Shown: positions 1-11,114 of the stretch, in pieces | Position numbering within the stretch: the stretch's first letter is position 1 | Layout of the letters: each line of letters opens with the position of its first letter | NCBI RefSeq assembly: GCF_029168945.1 | Contig: NC_083605.1 | Span: forward strand, 30,827,280 to 30,891,279 | DNA: 64,000 nucleotides | Direction of reading: 5' to 3' | DNA from: Cannabis sativa | Taxonomy: Eukaryota > Streptophyta > Magnoliopsida > Rosales > Cannabaceae | Program-made: the position numbers and the translations under genes | Notes under the pieces: model-generated | Database searches by the model: none | What the model was told of the DNA's origin: nothing | What the model saw: only the letters and a program-made list of their open reading frames with translations

Positions 1-320
1 TGGTACGAAGCCAACATACATATCTAATGTAATCTAACAGGCTTCCTAACATGCACGCTAAACATGTAATACATATGCATACTGTTATACTAATCTTACC
101 TCGATTCTGAATTCAGGTGTGCCGGTAAACCTGAGTGGAACGAACTGCACGGCGATTTACAGGCTCCTAAGCCATAACAATCACAACACTGATAAGTGAT
201 ACGCTAAATCACTTCCCGGGGACTTAAACTAGAAACTAAAAGTTTCCCTATCGATAAAAAGCATGGCAATACCCCAAATAACATAAAAACGAGAAAAACT
301 AGGGTTCCTGAAAATCCCCC

Positions 321-376
321 AACCGGTAGACCGGTTCTGCAACCGGAATTCCGGTTGCACATCCGGAATTCTGGTT
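321..376. repeat. CCGG-rich hairpin and palindrome tract in the G LTR
   Basis: AACCGG, TAGA, CCGGTT (321-336) forms a perfect 6-bp stem with a 4-base loop. It is followed by the 12-bp palindrome CCGGAATTCCGG (343-354) and a one-mismatch copy (363-374). The equivalent tract near 36395-36485 in the other LTR has additional GGAATTC units, so the array varies in copy number. Confidence 0.7.
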
Positions 377-972
377 CCTCGCAGGAAACGATCAAAAATT
401 CATAACTCAATCCAAACAACCCTAAATCATACCAAACTTTCCAAACCTGTTCAATATACCCCAAAGAACATTCCCAAAGCATCAAAACAACCCAGTAAGT
501 ACAGATACAAAAAATGCCATGTGAGCTCCAAGCTTTGAGTTCAAAACTCAAACTTGGCTAAAGCTCACTGACAAGCATCAAAACAAGCTTAAATCTACTC
601 AACCATGCATATAAAAACTGCAGAAACTGAATTCAAGCACAAACAATCTCAACAGCAACAAATTTCACAATTTCACTTTGAAAAACCATAGCTTTGAGTA
701 AAAACTCCATAACTTTAAACAACACCACTAACATGCATCACAATTAGCTCTATTCTACTCAAATAATCATGAATAAACTTCTGTAAACATCCTCAAAAAC
801 TAACAGCAGCAACACAACCAAAACTAAGCATGCAACCTAACCATTTTCTTCAAAAACTCAAGAAAATAACAAGACAAGTTCAAGGATCTTACCAACAACT
901 TGAACTACACTTAAATTGGATGAAAAAGCTTGAAAAATCAAGAGAAATCCCAGCCCTAGCAACCACACCCAG

Positions 973-974
<2 letters not shown>

Positions 975-1008
<34 letters not shown>
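975..1008. repeat. (GA)n microsatellite inside the G LTR
   Basis: About 16-17 uninterrupted GA units follow an AGCC context. The same site in the other LTR copy (37084-37161) has about 39 units. Open frames of alternating Arg-Glu here are artefacts of the repeat. Confidence 0.95.
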
Positions 1009-1012
<4 letters not shown>

Positions 1013-1507
1013 GAGCTCTTGAATTTCTCTTAAATTTTCTAATTTTCTAACTTGATTAAAATGAGAAAACATGCATATGATAAACCTTTACTTCAGCCAA
1101 AATAAACATAATATAACATCCATTTCCAATTACTAAGTCCACTAAAGGACAAAACATAAATGGGGCAAAATGACCATTTTGCCCCTCCACACTTAAATAA
1201 TATAAAGGGCACTAAAGGGTATTTTTGGGAAATTCTAAATTGCCGACCACTCCCGACATGCCCAATGTCTAAATAACCGTCCCCCAATACTAACATACTA
1301 AGTTGTGATTTTACTGAGCCAAACAGCGAATTCCATGTTGTTGGGCACCGAAAATGCAAAATTATGAAATTCACTATATGACATAAAATGCATTTCAGAA
1401 TTCAATAATAACAGCATAAATAATTATTTAAATATCTATAAATAATTTTTCCATAATTAAACATAATTAACTGCTAATTTCCAAATTAAACTAAGCGGTC
1501 TTTACAA

Positions 1508-2584
1508 CTATTCCCCCCTTAGAAGGATTTCGTCCCTGAAATCTAACCTGAACAACTCTGGATATTGAGCTCTCATATCTGACTCTAGCTCCCAGGTGGC
1601 TTCCTCCACCTTGCTGTTTCTCCAGAGTACCTTGACCAATGCTATGGTCTTATTCTGAAGGACTTTATCCTTTCTATCTAGGATCTGCACTAGTTGTTCT
1701 TCGTATGTCATATCTGGCTGCAGTTCAAGGCTTTCATAACTGAGTATATGAGAAGGATCTGAAACGTATTTTCTCAACATAGAGACATGGAATACGTTGT
1801 GAACTGCTGATAAAGCTGGAGGCAACGCTAACCAGTATGCCACTTGACCTACCTTCTCGAGAATCTCGAAAGGTCCTGTAAACCTAGGGCATAACTTGCC
1901 TCTTTTTCCGAAACGTTTGATCCCCTTCATTGGAGACACTCGTAAAAACACATGGTCCCCTACTCGCAACTCAATATCTCTGCGTTTCGGATCTGCGTAA
2001 CTTTTCTGTCTACTCTGTGAGGCAAGCATTCTAGCTTTTATTTTCTCAATTGCCTCATTGGTCCGCTGCACTGACTCCAGACCTAGGTATTTCCTCTCCC
2101 CTGTGTCATCCCAGTGGATGGGAGATCTACACTTCCTACCGTATAACAGTTCATAGGGAGCCATCCCTATCGTACTCTGATAATTGTTGTTGTAAGAAAA
2201 GTCTATCAACGGTAGATATTTATTCCAAGAGCCTTCAAAATCCATAGCACAGGCTCGTAACATGTCCTTCAATATCTGAATTGTCCTTTCGGACTGTCCA
2301 TCTGTCTGAGGATGGAATGATGTACTGAATTTCAGTTTTGTACCCATTGCTCGTTGCAAACTCTGCCAAAACTTGGAGGTGAACTTCGGATCTCTATCCG
2401 AAACTATAGGCTTCAGTACCCCGTGAAGTCTTACAATCTCTTTAACGTACAATTCTGCCAACTGATCCACTGAATAGGTTGTTCTAACAGGCAGAAAATG
2501 AGCAGACTTCGTGAATCGATCCACCACAACCCATATGGAATCGAATAAACCCGTGGTTCTAGGTAATCCAACCACGAAATCCAT
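1508..2584 (-). pseudogene. Ty3/gypsy integrase core and C-terminal chromodomain-like region (element G)
   Basis: A 358-residue frame carrying the integrase catalytic core: it opens with MDFVVGLPRT, continues with VVVDRFTKSAHF and VSDRDPKFTSKFWQ, and includes FHPQTDGQSER, the region of the D,D,E triad. The C-terminal part has a GPFEILEKVGQVAY module and a final ATWELESDMR segment resembling the chromodomain of Tekay/Del chromoviruses, which directs insertion. This protein joins reverse-transcribed DNA to the host chromosome. It is cut off from the upstream pol frame by a one-base shift at about 2617-2635, so it cannot be made as part of the polyprotein. The stop codon lies 1 base from the LTR. 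Confidence 0.9.
1510..1520 (-). other. Polypurine tract of element G
   Basis: On the - strand this reads AAGGGGGGAAT two or three bases before the LTR, the expected position for the plus-strand primer of reverse transcription. The tract also encodes the last integrase residues before the TAG stop (1508-1510), so coding and priming functions overlap. Confidence 0.8.
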
Positions 2585-2616
2585 CGTGATATCCTCCCAC
2601 TTCCATTCAGGTAGGG

Positions 2617-3801
2617 TTAAAGGCTGCAGAACCCTGCTGGTCTCTGATGTTCAGCCATAATCTGCTGACAGGTGAGGCATCTCGATACGAATTCTACCAA
2701 ATTCTTCTTCATACCGCTCCACCAGAAATACGGTTTAAGATCCTGGTACATCTTGGTGGTGCCGGGATGCAGAGAATAAGGGGTAGAATGAGCCTCTTCA
2801 AAGATCTCATTCCTGAGTTCCACACTACTCGGAAGACAAACCTTAGCTTTATAAAGAAGCATCCCGTTGTCTGACACTGAAAAATCCCTGGCTTGACAAG
2901 CCAAAACCTCGTCTCTGATTTTTACTAACTCTGGATCAGTCATCTGAGCGGTTTTAATTCTTTCCATTAGATCAGATTGCAGCGTCAAGTTGTGAAGTTG
3001 GCCTACCACAAACTCAATGCTGGATCTAACCATGTCCTCTGCTAACTGAGGTGAGATCTGAATCATGCTAGCTACCTGCCCGGGACCCTTCCTGCTCAAG
3101 GCATCGGCCACTACATTGGCCTTCCCAGGGTGATAGAGAATCTCACAGTCGTAATCTTTCACTAACTCCAACCAACGCCTCTGTCTCATATTCAGATCTT
3201 TCTGAGTAAAGAAATATTTGAGACTTTTATGGTCGGTATACATTTCACACCTTTCTCCATAAAGGTAATGTCGCCAGATCTTCAAGGCAAAAACTACCGC
3301 GGCCAACTCTAGATCATGAGTCGGGTATCGCTGTTCATAATCCTTTAACTGACGGGAGGCATAAGCGATAACCCGATCGGCTTGCATCAGCACACACCCT
3401 AGACCCTTTCTGGATGCATCGCAATAAACCACAAATTTTTCTTTATCTGAAGGCAAAGCTAGCACTGGAGCTGTAACCAATCTCTGTTTCAGCTCTTGAA
3501 AACTAGCTTCGCACTTATCTAACCAAACAAACCGCTGATTCTTCTTCGTAAGTTCGGTTAAGGGTGTTGAAATCTTAGAAAACCCTTCCACGAACCGACG
3601 ATAATAACTGGCTAAACCCAAGAAGATTCTAATTTCTATCACTGTCTTTGGTCTTGGCCAATCCCTGACGGATTCTATTTTCCCCGGATCCACCTTGATC
3701 CCATCTTTGTTAACAATGTGCCCTAAGAAAGACACTTGAGATAGCCAAAATTCACATTTCTTGAATTTGGCATAAAGCTTGTGTTCTGATTGAGAGTACA
3801 C
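2617..3801 (-). pseudogene. Ty3/gypsy RT C-terminus, RNase H and integrase zinc domain (element G)
   Basis: A 394-residue frame. The first part ([19 protein letters not shown]) is the end of reverse transcriptase. The middle ([61 protein letters not shown]) is the RNase H domain that degrades the RNA template. The last part ([23 protein letters not shown]) is the HHCC zinc domain of integrase. It overlaps the preceding frame by 79 bases in another phase and ends prematurely at AGFCSL after a base loss. In an intact element this would be internal pol sequence, so it is a fragment and not a separate gene. Confidence 0.9.
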
Positions 3802-4997
3802 AAGGATGTCGAAATATACACAATAACACAGATATCGAGGAAATCCTTGAATACTCTATTTATCAAATCCATAAATGTTGCAGGAGCATTGGTTAGTCCA
3901 AACGACATAACCAAGAATTCGTAATGTCCATACCTAGTACGGAAAGCCGTCTTCGAAATGTCCTCCTCTCGGATTTTCAACTGATGATAACCCAATCGGA
4001 GATCAATCTTGGAAAAGACCGTCTTCCCCTGAAGTTGATGGAACAGATCATCGATCCTACGTAGTGGATATTTATTCTTCACTGTTAGCTTGTTTAATTC
4101 CCGATAATCGATGCACATCCTCATAGTTCCATCTTTCTTCTTGACGAATAAAACCGGAGCTCCCCAGGGTGACACACTAGGTCGTATAAACCCTATGTCA
4201 AGCCACCCCTGAAGTTGAATCTTTAACTCCTTAAGCTTAGCTGGAGCCATTCTATACGGAGCCTTGGAAACCGGTTCCACTCCGGGTGCCAAATCTATAA
4301 TAAAATCAATCTCCCGCTGAGGTGGTAAACCTGGAAGTTCTTCGGGAAAAATATCTAGAAATTCCCGAACCACCTTGATGTCCTCTGGTCGAATAGTATC
4401 TGGCCGAGTGGTGTCCATCACCACGGCCAGAAACCCTAAGCAACCGCCACGCAGTAACTCCCTAGCTGACATGGCCGAAATCACCGGGATCTGAGATCCT
4501 AGAACCGAACCGACAAATACAAATGGTTCTTCACTTTCCGGTTGGAAGATCACCATCTTCCTCTTGCAGTCAATACTGGCTGAGTATTTAGATAGGAAAT
4601 CCATTCCTAGAATAATATCGAAATCTACTAGGCTCATTTCTATCAAGTCAGCGCTTAACTCTCTACCATCTATTCTGATCGGCATAGACCTAATCCACCT
4701 TTTGGAGATAACTAACTCTCCGCCAGGTAATAGGGTTCCAAACCCTGATTCATAACTATCACACGGTCTACCCAATTTACTAAAGATTCTGGCTGCCACA
4801 TAAGAATGTGTGGCCCCAGAATCAAAAAATACTGAGTAAAAGGAGTTGTTAACCGAGAGCTGACCTGTTACAACTGAAGGGCTGGCTTCTGCATCAGCCT
4901 GAGTAATGGCGAACACCTTAGCTGGAGTGGGTCTCGTCGGAGCCCTTGGTGCCTCTGATCTGAGCTGGGGACAATCCCTCTTGTAGTGTCCGGGCAT
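3723..4997 (-). pseudogene. Ty3/gypsy zinc knuckle end, aspartic protease and reverse transcriptase (element G)
   Basis: The frame starts in the second half of a CCHC knuckle (GHYKRDC). It continues through an aspartic protease ([13 protein letters not shown], then [11 protein letters not shown]) and into reverse transcriptase ([61 protein letters not shown]). These activities mature the polyprotein and copy genomic RNA. A frameshift near 3795-3827 falls exactly where the catalytic YVDD-type box should be: the frame reads VIVYISTSL instead, so the acidic pair is lost and the enzyme is dead. The family resemblance is to chromoviruses of the Tekay/Del type. Confidence 0.9.
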
Positions 4998-5003
4998 GCC
5001 GCA

Positions 5004-5753
5004 CTAAAAGCATCCCTGACCTCTGCACTCACCCGGATGATTCCTTTTACAAATGGGACACTCTGGGTAGGAATAACGGGTCTCAGTACCACCCTGACGA
5101 CCGCCTCGACTCTGGTTCCCTCGGAACCTCTTGTTCTGCCCCGAGCCATCGGATGCAGTGGATGTTTTCCTCTTCTGGTCCATGGCCGAACCACTACCTC
5201 CCCTGCTAAATCCTGATGCAGGAGGGGTAGGAGCCCCGCCACTCACTAGAGTCCTAACCGACTCTGACATACATCCAACTGCGCCCTCAGCTCGCAGTGC
5301 TTTTTCCACCATCTCTGCATAGGTGGTCTTGTCGTCTGTTGTGATCATTAGGTCATGCTTGATCTTCACATTTAATCCATCCAAATACTTTTCCTTTTTA
5401 CTGAAGTCGGTTGGCATGATTCCCGAGGCCAACCTTGCCAACCGATCAAACTGCGTAGTGTACTCTGTCACACTCATATTTTCCTTCTGGGTCAGGTGTG
5501 CAAATTCTTTTCTCTTGGCACTTCTAACGGCCTCATTGTAGTATTTCGCGTTAAAGAGTTCCTGGAACCTTTCCCAGGTCATAGTTGTGATGTCGTGAAT
5601 CTGGGACACCATGTCCCACCAGACTAACGCGTCCTCTTGAAACTGAAAGGTGGCACACACCACCCTGTCATTCCCGGTGACACCCATAAAGTTCAAAATT
5701 CTAGTAATCACCGTCAGCCACTGCTCGACTTTCATGACATCCGGACCTCCCAA
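5004..5753 (-). pseudogene. Ty3/gypsy gag capsid-nucleocapsid (element G)
   Basis: A 249-residue frame typical of the plant gag core (retrotrans_gag type): VEQWLTVITRIL, CATFQFQEDALVWWD, WERFQELFNAKYYNEAVR, MSVTEYTTQFDRLA, followed by a Gly/Arg-rich spacer and CPICKRNHPGEC. Gag packages genomic RNA in the cytoplasmic particle. An amber codon (5004-5006) interrupts the CCHC knuckle between its first and second Cys, and the remaining [11 protein letters not shown] continues in phase in the next frame. An in-frame TAG upstream at 5769-5771 separates it from its own N-terminus. Element G is therefore coding-defective at several independent places. Confidence 0.88.
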
Positions 5754-6177
5754 AAAAACCGGAGGTGCCTACTTCCAGAACCTTTCATACAGGGGTTCCA
5801 TTCTGTTCGCCGGTACCACTATCTCGGCCTGAGCAACAGGGGCAGGTGCCACTGGAACTTCTGGCACAGGCACTGCAGGAGCACCCTGCTGTCCTGAATC
5901 TCATTATCTTGCTCCTCTATTCTGGCTTGCATTTCAGCAAACATAGTTTCCCAATTCTGGGCTTCCTAATTGGCTTGGGCAGCCTAGGCAGCCTGTGGCG
6001 GGTTATCATCACCCCGACCACGGGCCTTGCCCCTGGGACCTCTACCACAGCCCCTAACATTCGGGGGAAACTGAGCTCCTTGACCCTGATTTGACCCGAC
6101 TGAGTTGCCCTGACTCCTGGTCTTTCGCCTGCCGTCCATCTAGTCTGAACAGCCTGCGAAACCAAGAGTTGGCACAT
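5754..6177 (-). pseudogene. N-terminal gag remnant of element G
   Basis: The region upstream of the gag core contains MFAEMQARIEEQDNEI in one - strand phase (about 5897-5945), the helical segment usual near the gag N-terminus. An 86-residue Arg-rich frame in another phase reaches 6177. The phases do not join, so the start of gag is frameshifted. I could not decide the original start codon. Confidence 0.55.
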
Positions 6178-6396
6178 CAGGTCATGATAAACGAGAGCTT
6201 ACTAATTCCGCTTAATTTGGAAATTAAAAAGATGCGCCTATTCTACTATCAGGCTACTAACATGCTTCCTATTAGGCTTTTCTTATTTCATAATAATTAA
6301 ATAAACTGCTAAAGCAATAAAAGCTTACTGAACCGTAGAACGAGCTATCTGCTGATGATGATTGTACATGTCGTGATAATCTTTGGAAGACAACCT

Positions 6397-6412
6397 GGCG
6401 GCTCTGATACCA
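6397..6412 (-). other. Primer binding site of element G (initiator Met tRNA type)
   Basis: On the - strand it reads TGGTATCAGAGCCGCC, starting three bases inside the LTR edge at 6416. The first 13 bases match the complement of the plant initiator tRNA-Met 3' end as known for most plant LTR elements. It fixes the orientation of G and the inner edge of its 5' LTR. Confidence 0.9.
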
Positions 6413-6415
6413 AAT

Positions 6416-7089
6416 TGTAACACCCTAACTAGCATAGGCATATTACGTGATTTTTAAACATACTGTGCAACTCGTTGCTAATCAACGAGGTTTATAGAAA
6501 TCGTGATTAATTAAAAATTTTGCTTTATAATTAAACTTATAAAATATTTTATACAAAAATACTCGGGATCCCGATTACAAAATACCTTACAAAAGTTTAC
6601 TGTCTAATACAAAATACTTATCGCCTAGCGACTAATTACACAAGCACTGTTGTCCCGAGGATCGTACGCTCCAGGCCTAACCGCCCCGACATGTACAATC
6701 TTCATCGGCTCGTCCTCACGGTTCCTCAGCTTTGGCCTTGTCCTTACCTACACATGAACATAGCACTGTGAGTCGACAGACTCAGTAAGAAAAGCATAAA
6801 CATAATCATATATAAATCCCGAGTTATGATCAGACGCCCATACCCTTGACGATAACCCTAACAACCGTGTCCCACAAGATACTGAGTCCCAAACGTTCGT
6901 ATGACAGTACTATTGACAAGTAACAACCTATACTCGGTACACTGGTCATACTCCAGCTGCTAGTCATACTCTAGCATGTACCGATGTGTTACAATATCAG
7001 CCTATACTCGATACACTGGTCATACACCAGCTGCTAGTCATACTCTAGCCTGTACCGATGTGATACGGTCAAATAGTACAGTACCACCA
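6416..7089 (-). repeat. 5' LTR of element G, first piece, interrupted at 7089
   Basis: It starts with TGTAACACCCTAACT at 6416, beside the primer binding site. It stops abruptly at 7089, where the TGTTGG end of copia element A begins. I infer that the missing continuation is the segment 36109-37658, which ends in the same TTTACA as the 3' LTR, with a short middle piece lost. Confidence 0.8.
6927..7072. repeat. 74-bp tandem duplication in the G LTR
   Basis: Two copies start with CCTATACTCG at 6927 and 7001. Each contains the subrepeat GTCATACTCCAGCTGCTA followed by GTCATACTCTAG, and differs by only a few bases. The second copy ends just before the insertion point of element A. Confidence 0.85.
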
Positions 7090-8982
7090 TGTTGGAATTT
7101 ATTTTACCAGGATCTTAGATCTACTCACAAGTATGTTTATTAACATCCTAAATATGAACTTTCTAAAATGATGAAATAAACACGTATAAAGTTTAAGAAA
7201 CCTTACATTGGGTGCAGCGGAATTTAATGATTCCTTCCGTTCAGATCTCTAACCCTTGTATCCTTTTGGTAGCAGAGTATTATCAAGATCTGAACCTGGA
7301 TCTCTTTCTCTGAATCCTTGATGCTGAAACTCCTTAGCTGATGATCTTTCTTCACGATCTTCCTCACTATGATTGAGGTATTGCTTGCTGTGTGTGGGCA
7401 CTACTCTAATCACTAAGGTAATTTCGAAATATGAAGGAACAAGAGAGAGAGAGAGTGGCAGCCAAGGAAGAGAGAGAAAGGCTCAGTTTTTCTGATTGAG
7501 AAGTGTAATTTTCCTGAAGCCTTCACTATCTATTTATAGCATTCCACTAGGGTTAGGTTTGAATTATTTGGCATTAAAATAATGAAAATATCAATTTAAA
7601 ATGCCTACAAAAGTGGCCGGCCATGGCTTGATGGATTTGGGCCTTGCTTTTTGCAATTTTGCAATTTTAACACTTTTGTATCTGATTTTCTCAAAAATGC
7701 CAATTTTCTAATTCAACTATTTAAATGCCAATTCTAACTATTTAATAACTATAAATAATTATTAAATAATATTGTCATTTATCATATTTATTAATTGAAC
7801 CATACAAAGTATCATAATTAACAAATATGCCCCTATTAACTCTTTCTTTATAATTTCGCCCTTACTTAGTGAAAATTAATTTCACAAATAGACATAGTCT
7901 AATTTGAGAATTATAATTGATTAATCAAAACCAATTACATGAGTCTTACAAACAATATTATCTCAACTAGTGCGGGGACCATTGGTCTATATAACCGAGC
8001 TTCCAATAAGTAGATCAAGAATTTAGCACTAAAATTCACCAACTTATTAATTCTTCGTTGAATCCACGCATAGAACTTAGAATTGCACTCTCAGTATATA
8101 GAATGCTCTATATGTTCCACCATATAGACGCATCATTAGTTATCCATTGTTATAATCCTAATGTGATCAATGATCCTCTATATGAATGATCTACACTGTA
8201 AAGGGATTAGATTACCGTAACACCCTACTATGTATTTTATCCTTAAAACACTTGACCCCGTATAAATGATATTTCAGCTTATGTGAAATGAGTACTCCAC
8301 CATTTATGTTCGTTTGGTCAAGCTCGAAGGAGATCATCCTTTGCTTACTATTCGCCAGATAGAAGCTATAGATTCCATGTTTATGCTAGCGCTCCCACTC
8401 AATTGCACTACCGTGTTCCCAAAATGTACGTATCACCCTGACCTAAAAGTAGGCTTAACTAACAAATCAAAGAACACAAATAGCCTTTCAAGATTGAGCC
8501 TAATCATAACAGGATTAAGAATATTTGATCTAGGATCAACTTGGCGATATTGACTTGAATAGATTTTACAGTAAGTTTAATTAAATCTAAGTCAAAGTTC
8601 AATATCGGTCCCTTCCGATGCAAACTCCATGCATCCAACCTGAGCTTTACTTTAACCAATGTTCTGGAAAGAACATAGCATTTCTCCAAATGCAAGTAAA
8701 CTCTTGTTGTAGATTATCATATCAGTAAAACCCTGTGTCTGATAAATCTAGGAAACTTTATTCACATAGTCATGTTTACTTTCCAATGTGATGACAGCAC
8801 AATAAACAAGATCAAGTATGTGAAAAGGGTTTAAGATGAATTTATAAATCAAATAGACAAGCAATTGATAAAGTGAACCAAAACATACACAAATGAATGA
8901 AAAATACTTCTGTTTCTTTATTGATGTTGAATAAAATAGATTACATTGAAATGGAGTTTTATTTAGGCCATAAAACCTAACA
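7090..8982 (-). repeat. 3' LTR of copia element A (about 1.9 kb)
   Basis: Runs from TGTTGGAATTT to CCTAACA and is followed by the purine tract, so it is the 3' LTR of a - strand element. In sense orientation it starts with a TTTTATGGCCTAAATAAAACTCC stretch split by usual variants, has a palindrome GGCCGGCC (7615-7622) and a TATA box CTATAAATAG (plus-strand CTATTTATAG, 7530-7539), and ends CCAACA. Left flank 7085-7089 is CACCA. LTR length, end sequence and purine tract resemble the Angela/BARE lineage. A 79-residue antisense frame (8314-8553) is not considered a gene. Confidence 0.9.
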
Positions 8983-8999
8983 AACTCCCACTTGCACTA
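8983..8999 (-). other. Polypurine tract of copia element A
   Basis: Read on the - strand: TAGTGCAAGTGGGAGTT immediately before the LTR. The same tract precedes the 3' LTRs of C, D and E, showing that all belong to one family. Confidence 0.85.
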
Positions 9000-9011
9000 A
9001 TATAAAACTAA

Positions 9012-10784
9012 TTAGTACATATAAATTAATCCTAAATTCTGACGGTGCTTTTCAAAGGCTGTCACGTCCAGGACTTTGGTAAATGGATCAGCTAGGTTGT
9101 CCTCTGTGTCAACTTTCTCAACTAGTACATCCCCTCTTGCCACGTATTCTCTGATAATGTGATACTTCCTTTCAATGTGTTTGCTTCTCTTGTGGCTTCG
9201 AGGTTCTTTACTGTTTGCTATTGCTCCATTGTTATCACAAAGTAAGACAAGAGGCTTCTCCATTCCAGGAACGACACCTATATTGGTGAAGAACTTTCTT
9301 AGCCAGACAAGTTCTTTAGCAGCTTCGGCTGCAGCTATGTATTCAGCTTCCATAGTTGAGTCCGATATCGCGGTTTGTTTAGCACTTCTCCAAACCACTG
9401 CTCCACCCCCAAGAGTAAACACCATCCCAGATGTAGATTTCCTGTCTTCAAGACTTGCCTGGAAATCTGAATCAGTGTAGCCTATGGGATTTAAAGCACC
9501 ACCCTTGTAGACTAACACAAGATTCCTTGTACTCTTCAAGTATTTTAGAATATACTTAACTGCATTCCAATGTTCATGTCCTGGATTAGACTGATACCTG
9601 CTCACTATTCCCACTGCATAGCATATGTCAGGTCTAGTGCATAACATTGCATACATTAGACTTCCAACTGCAGAGGCATAGGGAATTTTTGCCATGTCCT
9701 CTATCTCTTGAGGATCAGTCAGAGACTGTTCCTTAGATAGACGAATACCATATCTAGAAGGCATGTTTGCCCCATTGGTGTTGTTCATGGAGAATCTCTC
9801 TAAGACTTTGTCTATGTAGGTTGTTTGAGAGAGAGCAAGAGATATGTTCTTCCAGTTTTTAATAATCTGAATACCAAGAACATAGGCTGCTTCACCCAAA
9901 TCTTTCATATCGAATTGAGTGTTGAGCCATTCCTTGATGTGAGTCATTTTCTTGACATTGTTTCCAATAATCAAAATGTCATCAACATAAAGGACCAGGA
10001 ATACTACTATTTGGTCTTCCTTGAGTTGGTAAACAGAAGGTTCATCTTCATTCTGAAGAAAGTCGTAGGTCTTGATGATTTCATCAAACCTTTTGTTCCA
10101 TGAGCGAGAAGCTTGCTTAAGTCCATAGATAGACCTATTTAATTTGCAAACTTTCTTTTCCTGCCCAGGAAGAACATAACCTTCTGGTTGCTCCATATAG
10201 ATGGTTTTTTCAAGTACCACATTAAGGACGGCAGTCTTGACATCCATTTGCCAGATTTCATAATCGAAAGCAGCAGCTATGGAGAGAAGAATTCGGATGG
10301 ATTTGAGCATGGCAACAGGACTAAAAGTTTCCTCATAGTCCACGCCTTCTCTTTGGGTATAACCCTTGGCTACAAGTCTAGCTTTAAAAGTTTTGACTTC
10401 GCCTCCAGCTCCTCTTTTCTTCTTGTAAACCCACTTGCATCCTATCGGATGATAGTCGTTAGGTGCGCCTACATATTCCCAGACTTTGTTCTTTTTCATG
10501 GAATCCATGCCGGCTAACCATCGCTTCCGTTGCGGACTAGCCATTGCCTGTTTATAGGTTAATGGATCGTCATCAATACCGTCACCTACGACCATATTGA
10601 TTTCACCATCCAAGCCATAACGAGCAGGTTTTGTTGAAACCCTCCCACTATGACGAGGTACGGTGGTCTTCTGAACAGAAACTTTAGTAGTAGATTTCTC
10701 AGTTTGTTCAACTGAGGGAGTGGGATTGTCTTCTTCACGAGTGGAAGAGGACGGAACATTGGAAGGACTTATATCTGATAGCAA
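9012..10784 (-). pseudogene. Copia reverse transcriptase and RNase H (element A)
   Basis: A long 590-residue frame of the copia pol C-terminus. It contains GCKWVYKKKRGAGGEVKTFKA, the LVAKGYTQREGVDYEETFSPV block, IWQMDVKTAVLN, IYGLKQASRSWNKRF and the catalytic YVDDILIIGNN. RNase H follows (YTDSDFQASLEDRKSTSG, STMEAEYIAAAEAAKELVWLR, LLCDNNGAIA, KHIERKYHIIREYV) and it ends DPFTKVLDVTAFEKH. The enzyme would copy element RNA to DNA. The catalytic motifs look intact, but upstream stops in the same polyprotein make the element non-functional. It ends 29 bases from the LTR. Confidence 0.92.
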
Positions 10785-10814
10785 TTCCTCTAGAACAACT
10801 TTACTTTTCGGTTT

Positions 10815-11099
10815 TTAGTCTTTAATATAGTTCTCTTCAATGAAAGTAGCATTAGTAGAAACAAACACTTTGTTATCCTTGTGACTATAAAATAGTCCAC
10901 CCCTAGTCTCTTTAGAATTTCCGACAAACAAGCATACTTCGGTACGTGATTCAAGTTTGCCTTCTTTCTTTCTTAAGACATGAGCAGGGCACCCCCAAAT
11001 TCTGTAATGGCGTAAACTAGGTGTTCGACCATTCCAAAGTTCGACGGGTGTCTTAGGGACTGCTTTAGATGGAACAACATTTAAAATGTCATTTGCCAT
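10815..11099 (-). pseudogene. Copia integrase C-terminal segment (element A)
   Basis: The 94-residue frame starts MANDILNVVPSKAVPKTP, VELWNGRTPSLRHYRIWGC and holds the GKLESRTEVCLFVGNSKETRGGLFY region that links integrase to RT in copia polyproteins. A TAA at 10815-10817 interrupts the frame, which otherwise continues in phase with the RT frame. Element C keeps a sense codon at the same place. Confidence 0.88.
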
Positions 11100-11114
11100 C
11101 TGTATAGCATATCC

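Larger units (their letters stand above)
1..1506 (-). repeat. 3' LTR (promoter-distal part in window) of Ty3/gypsy element G
   Basis: The segment ends in TTTACA at 1506, directly beside the purine tract and the end of the integrase frame, which fixes it as the 3' LTR of the - strand element. The left end, expected to begin TGTAACACC as at 6416, lies outside the window. From base 34 on it aligns throughout with 36109-37658, the displaced part of the other LTR, at roughly 96-97 percent by eye. It contains a GA microsatellite and a CCGG-rich palindromic tract. Small open frames here are fortuitous. Confidence 0.85.

Noticed and set aside
830..1033. Open frame ending in alternating Arg-Glu, and its longer copy at 36939-37175
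   Set aside because: It exists only because a GA microsatellite has no stops; it lies in an LTR and the copies differ in repeat length.
6397..6412. TGGTATCAGAGCC as part of a tRNA-Met gene
   Set aside because: Only the 3' complement is present, next to an LTR edge, which is a primer binding site and not a tRNA gene.
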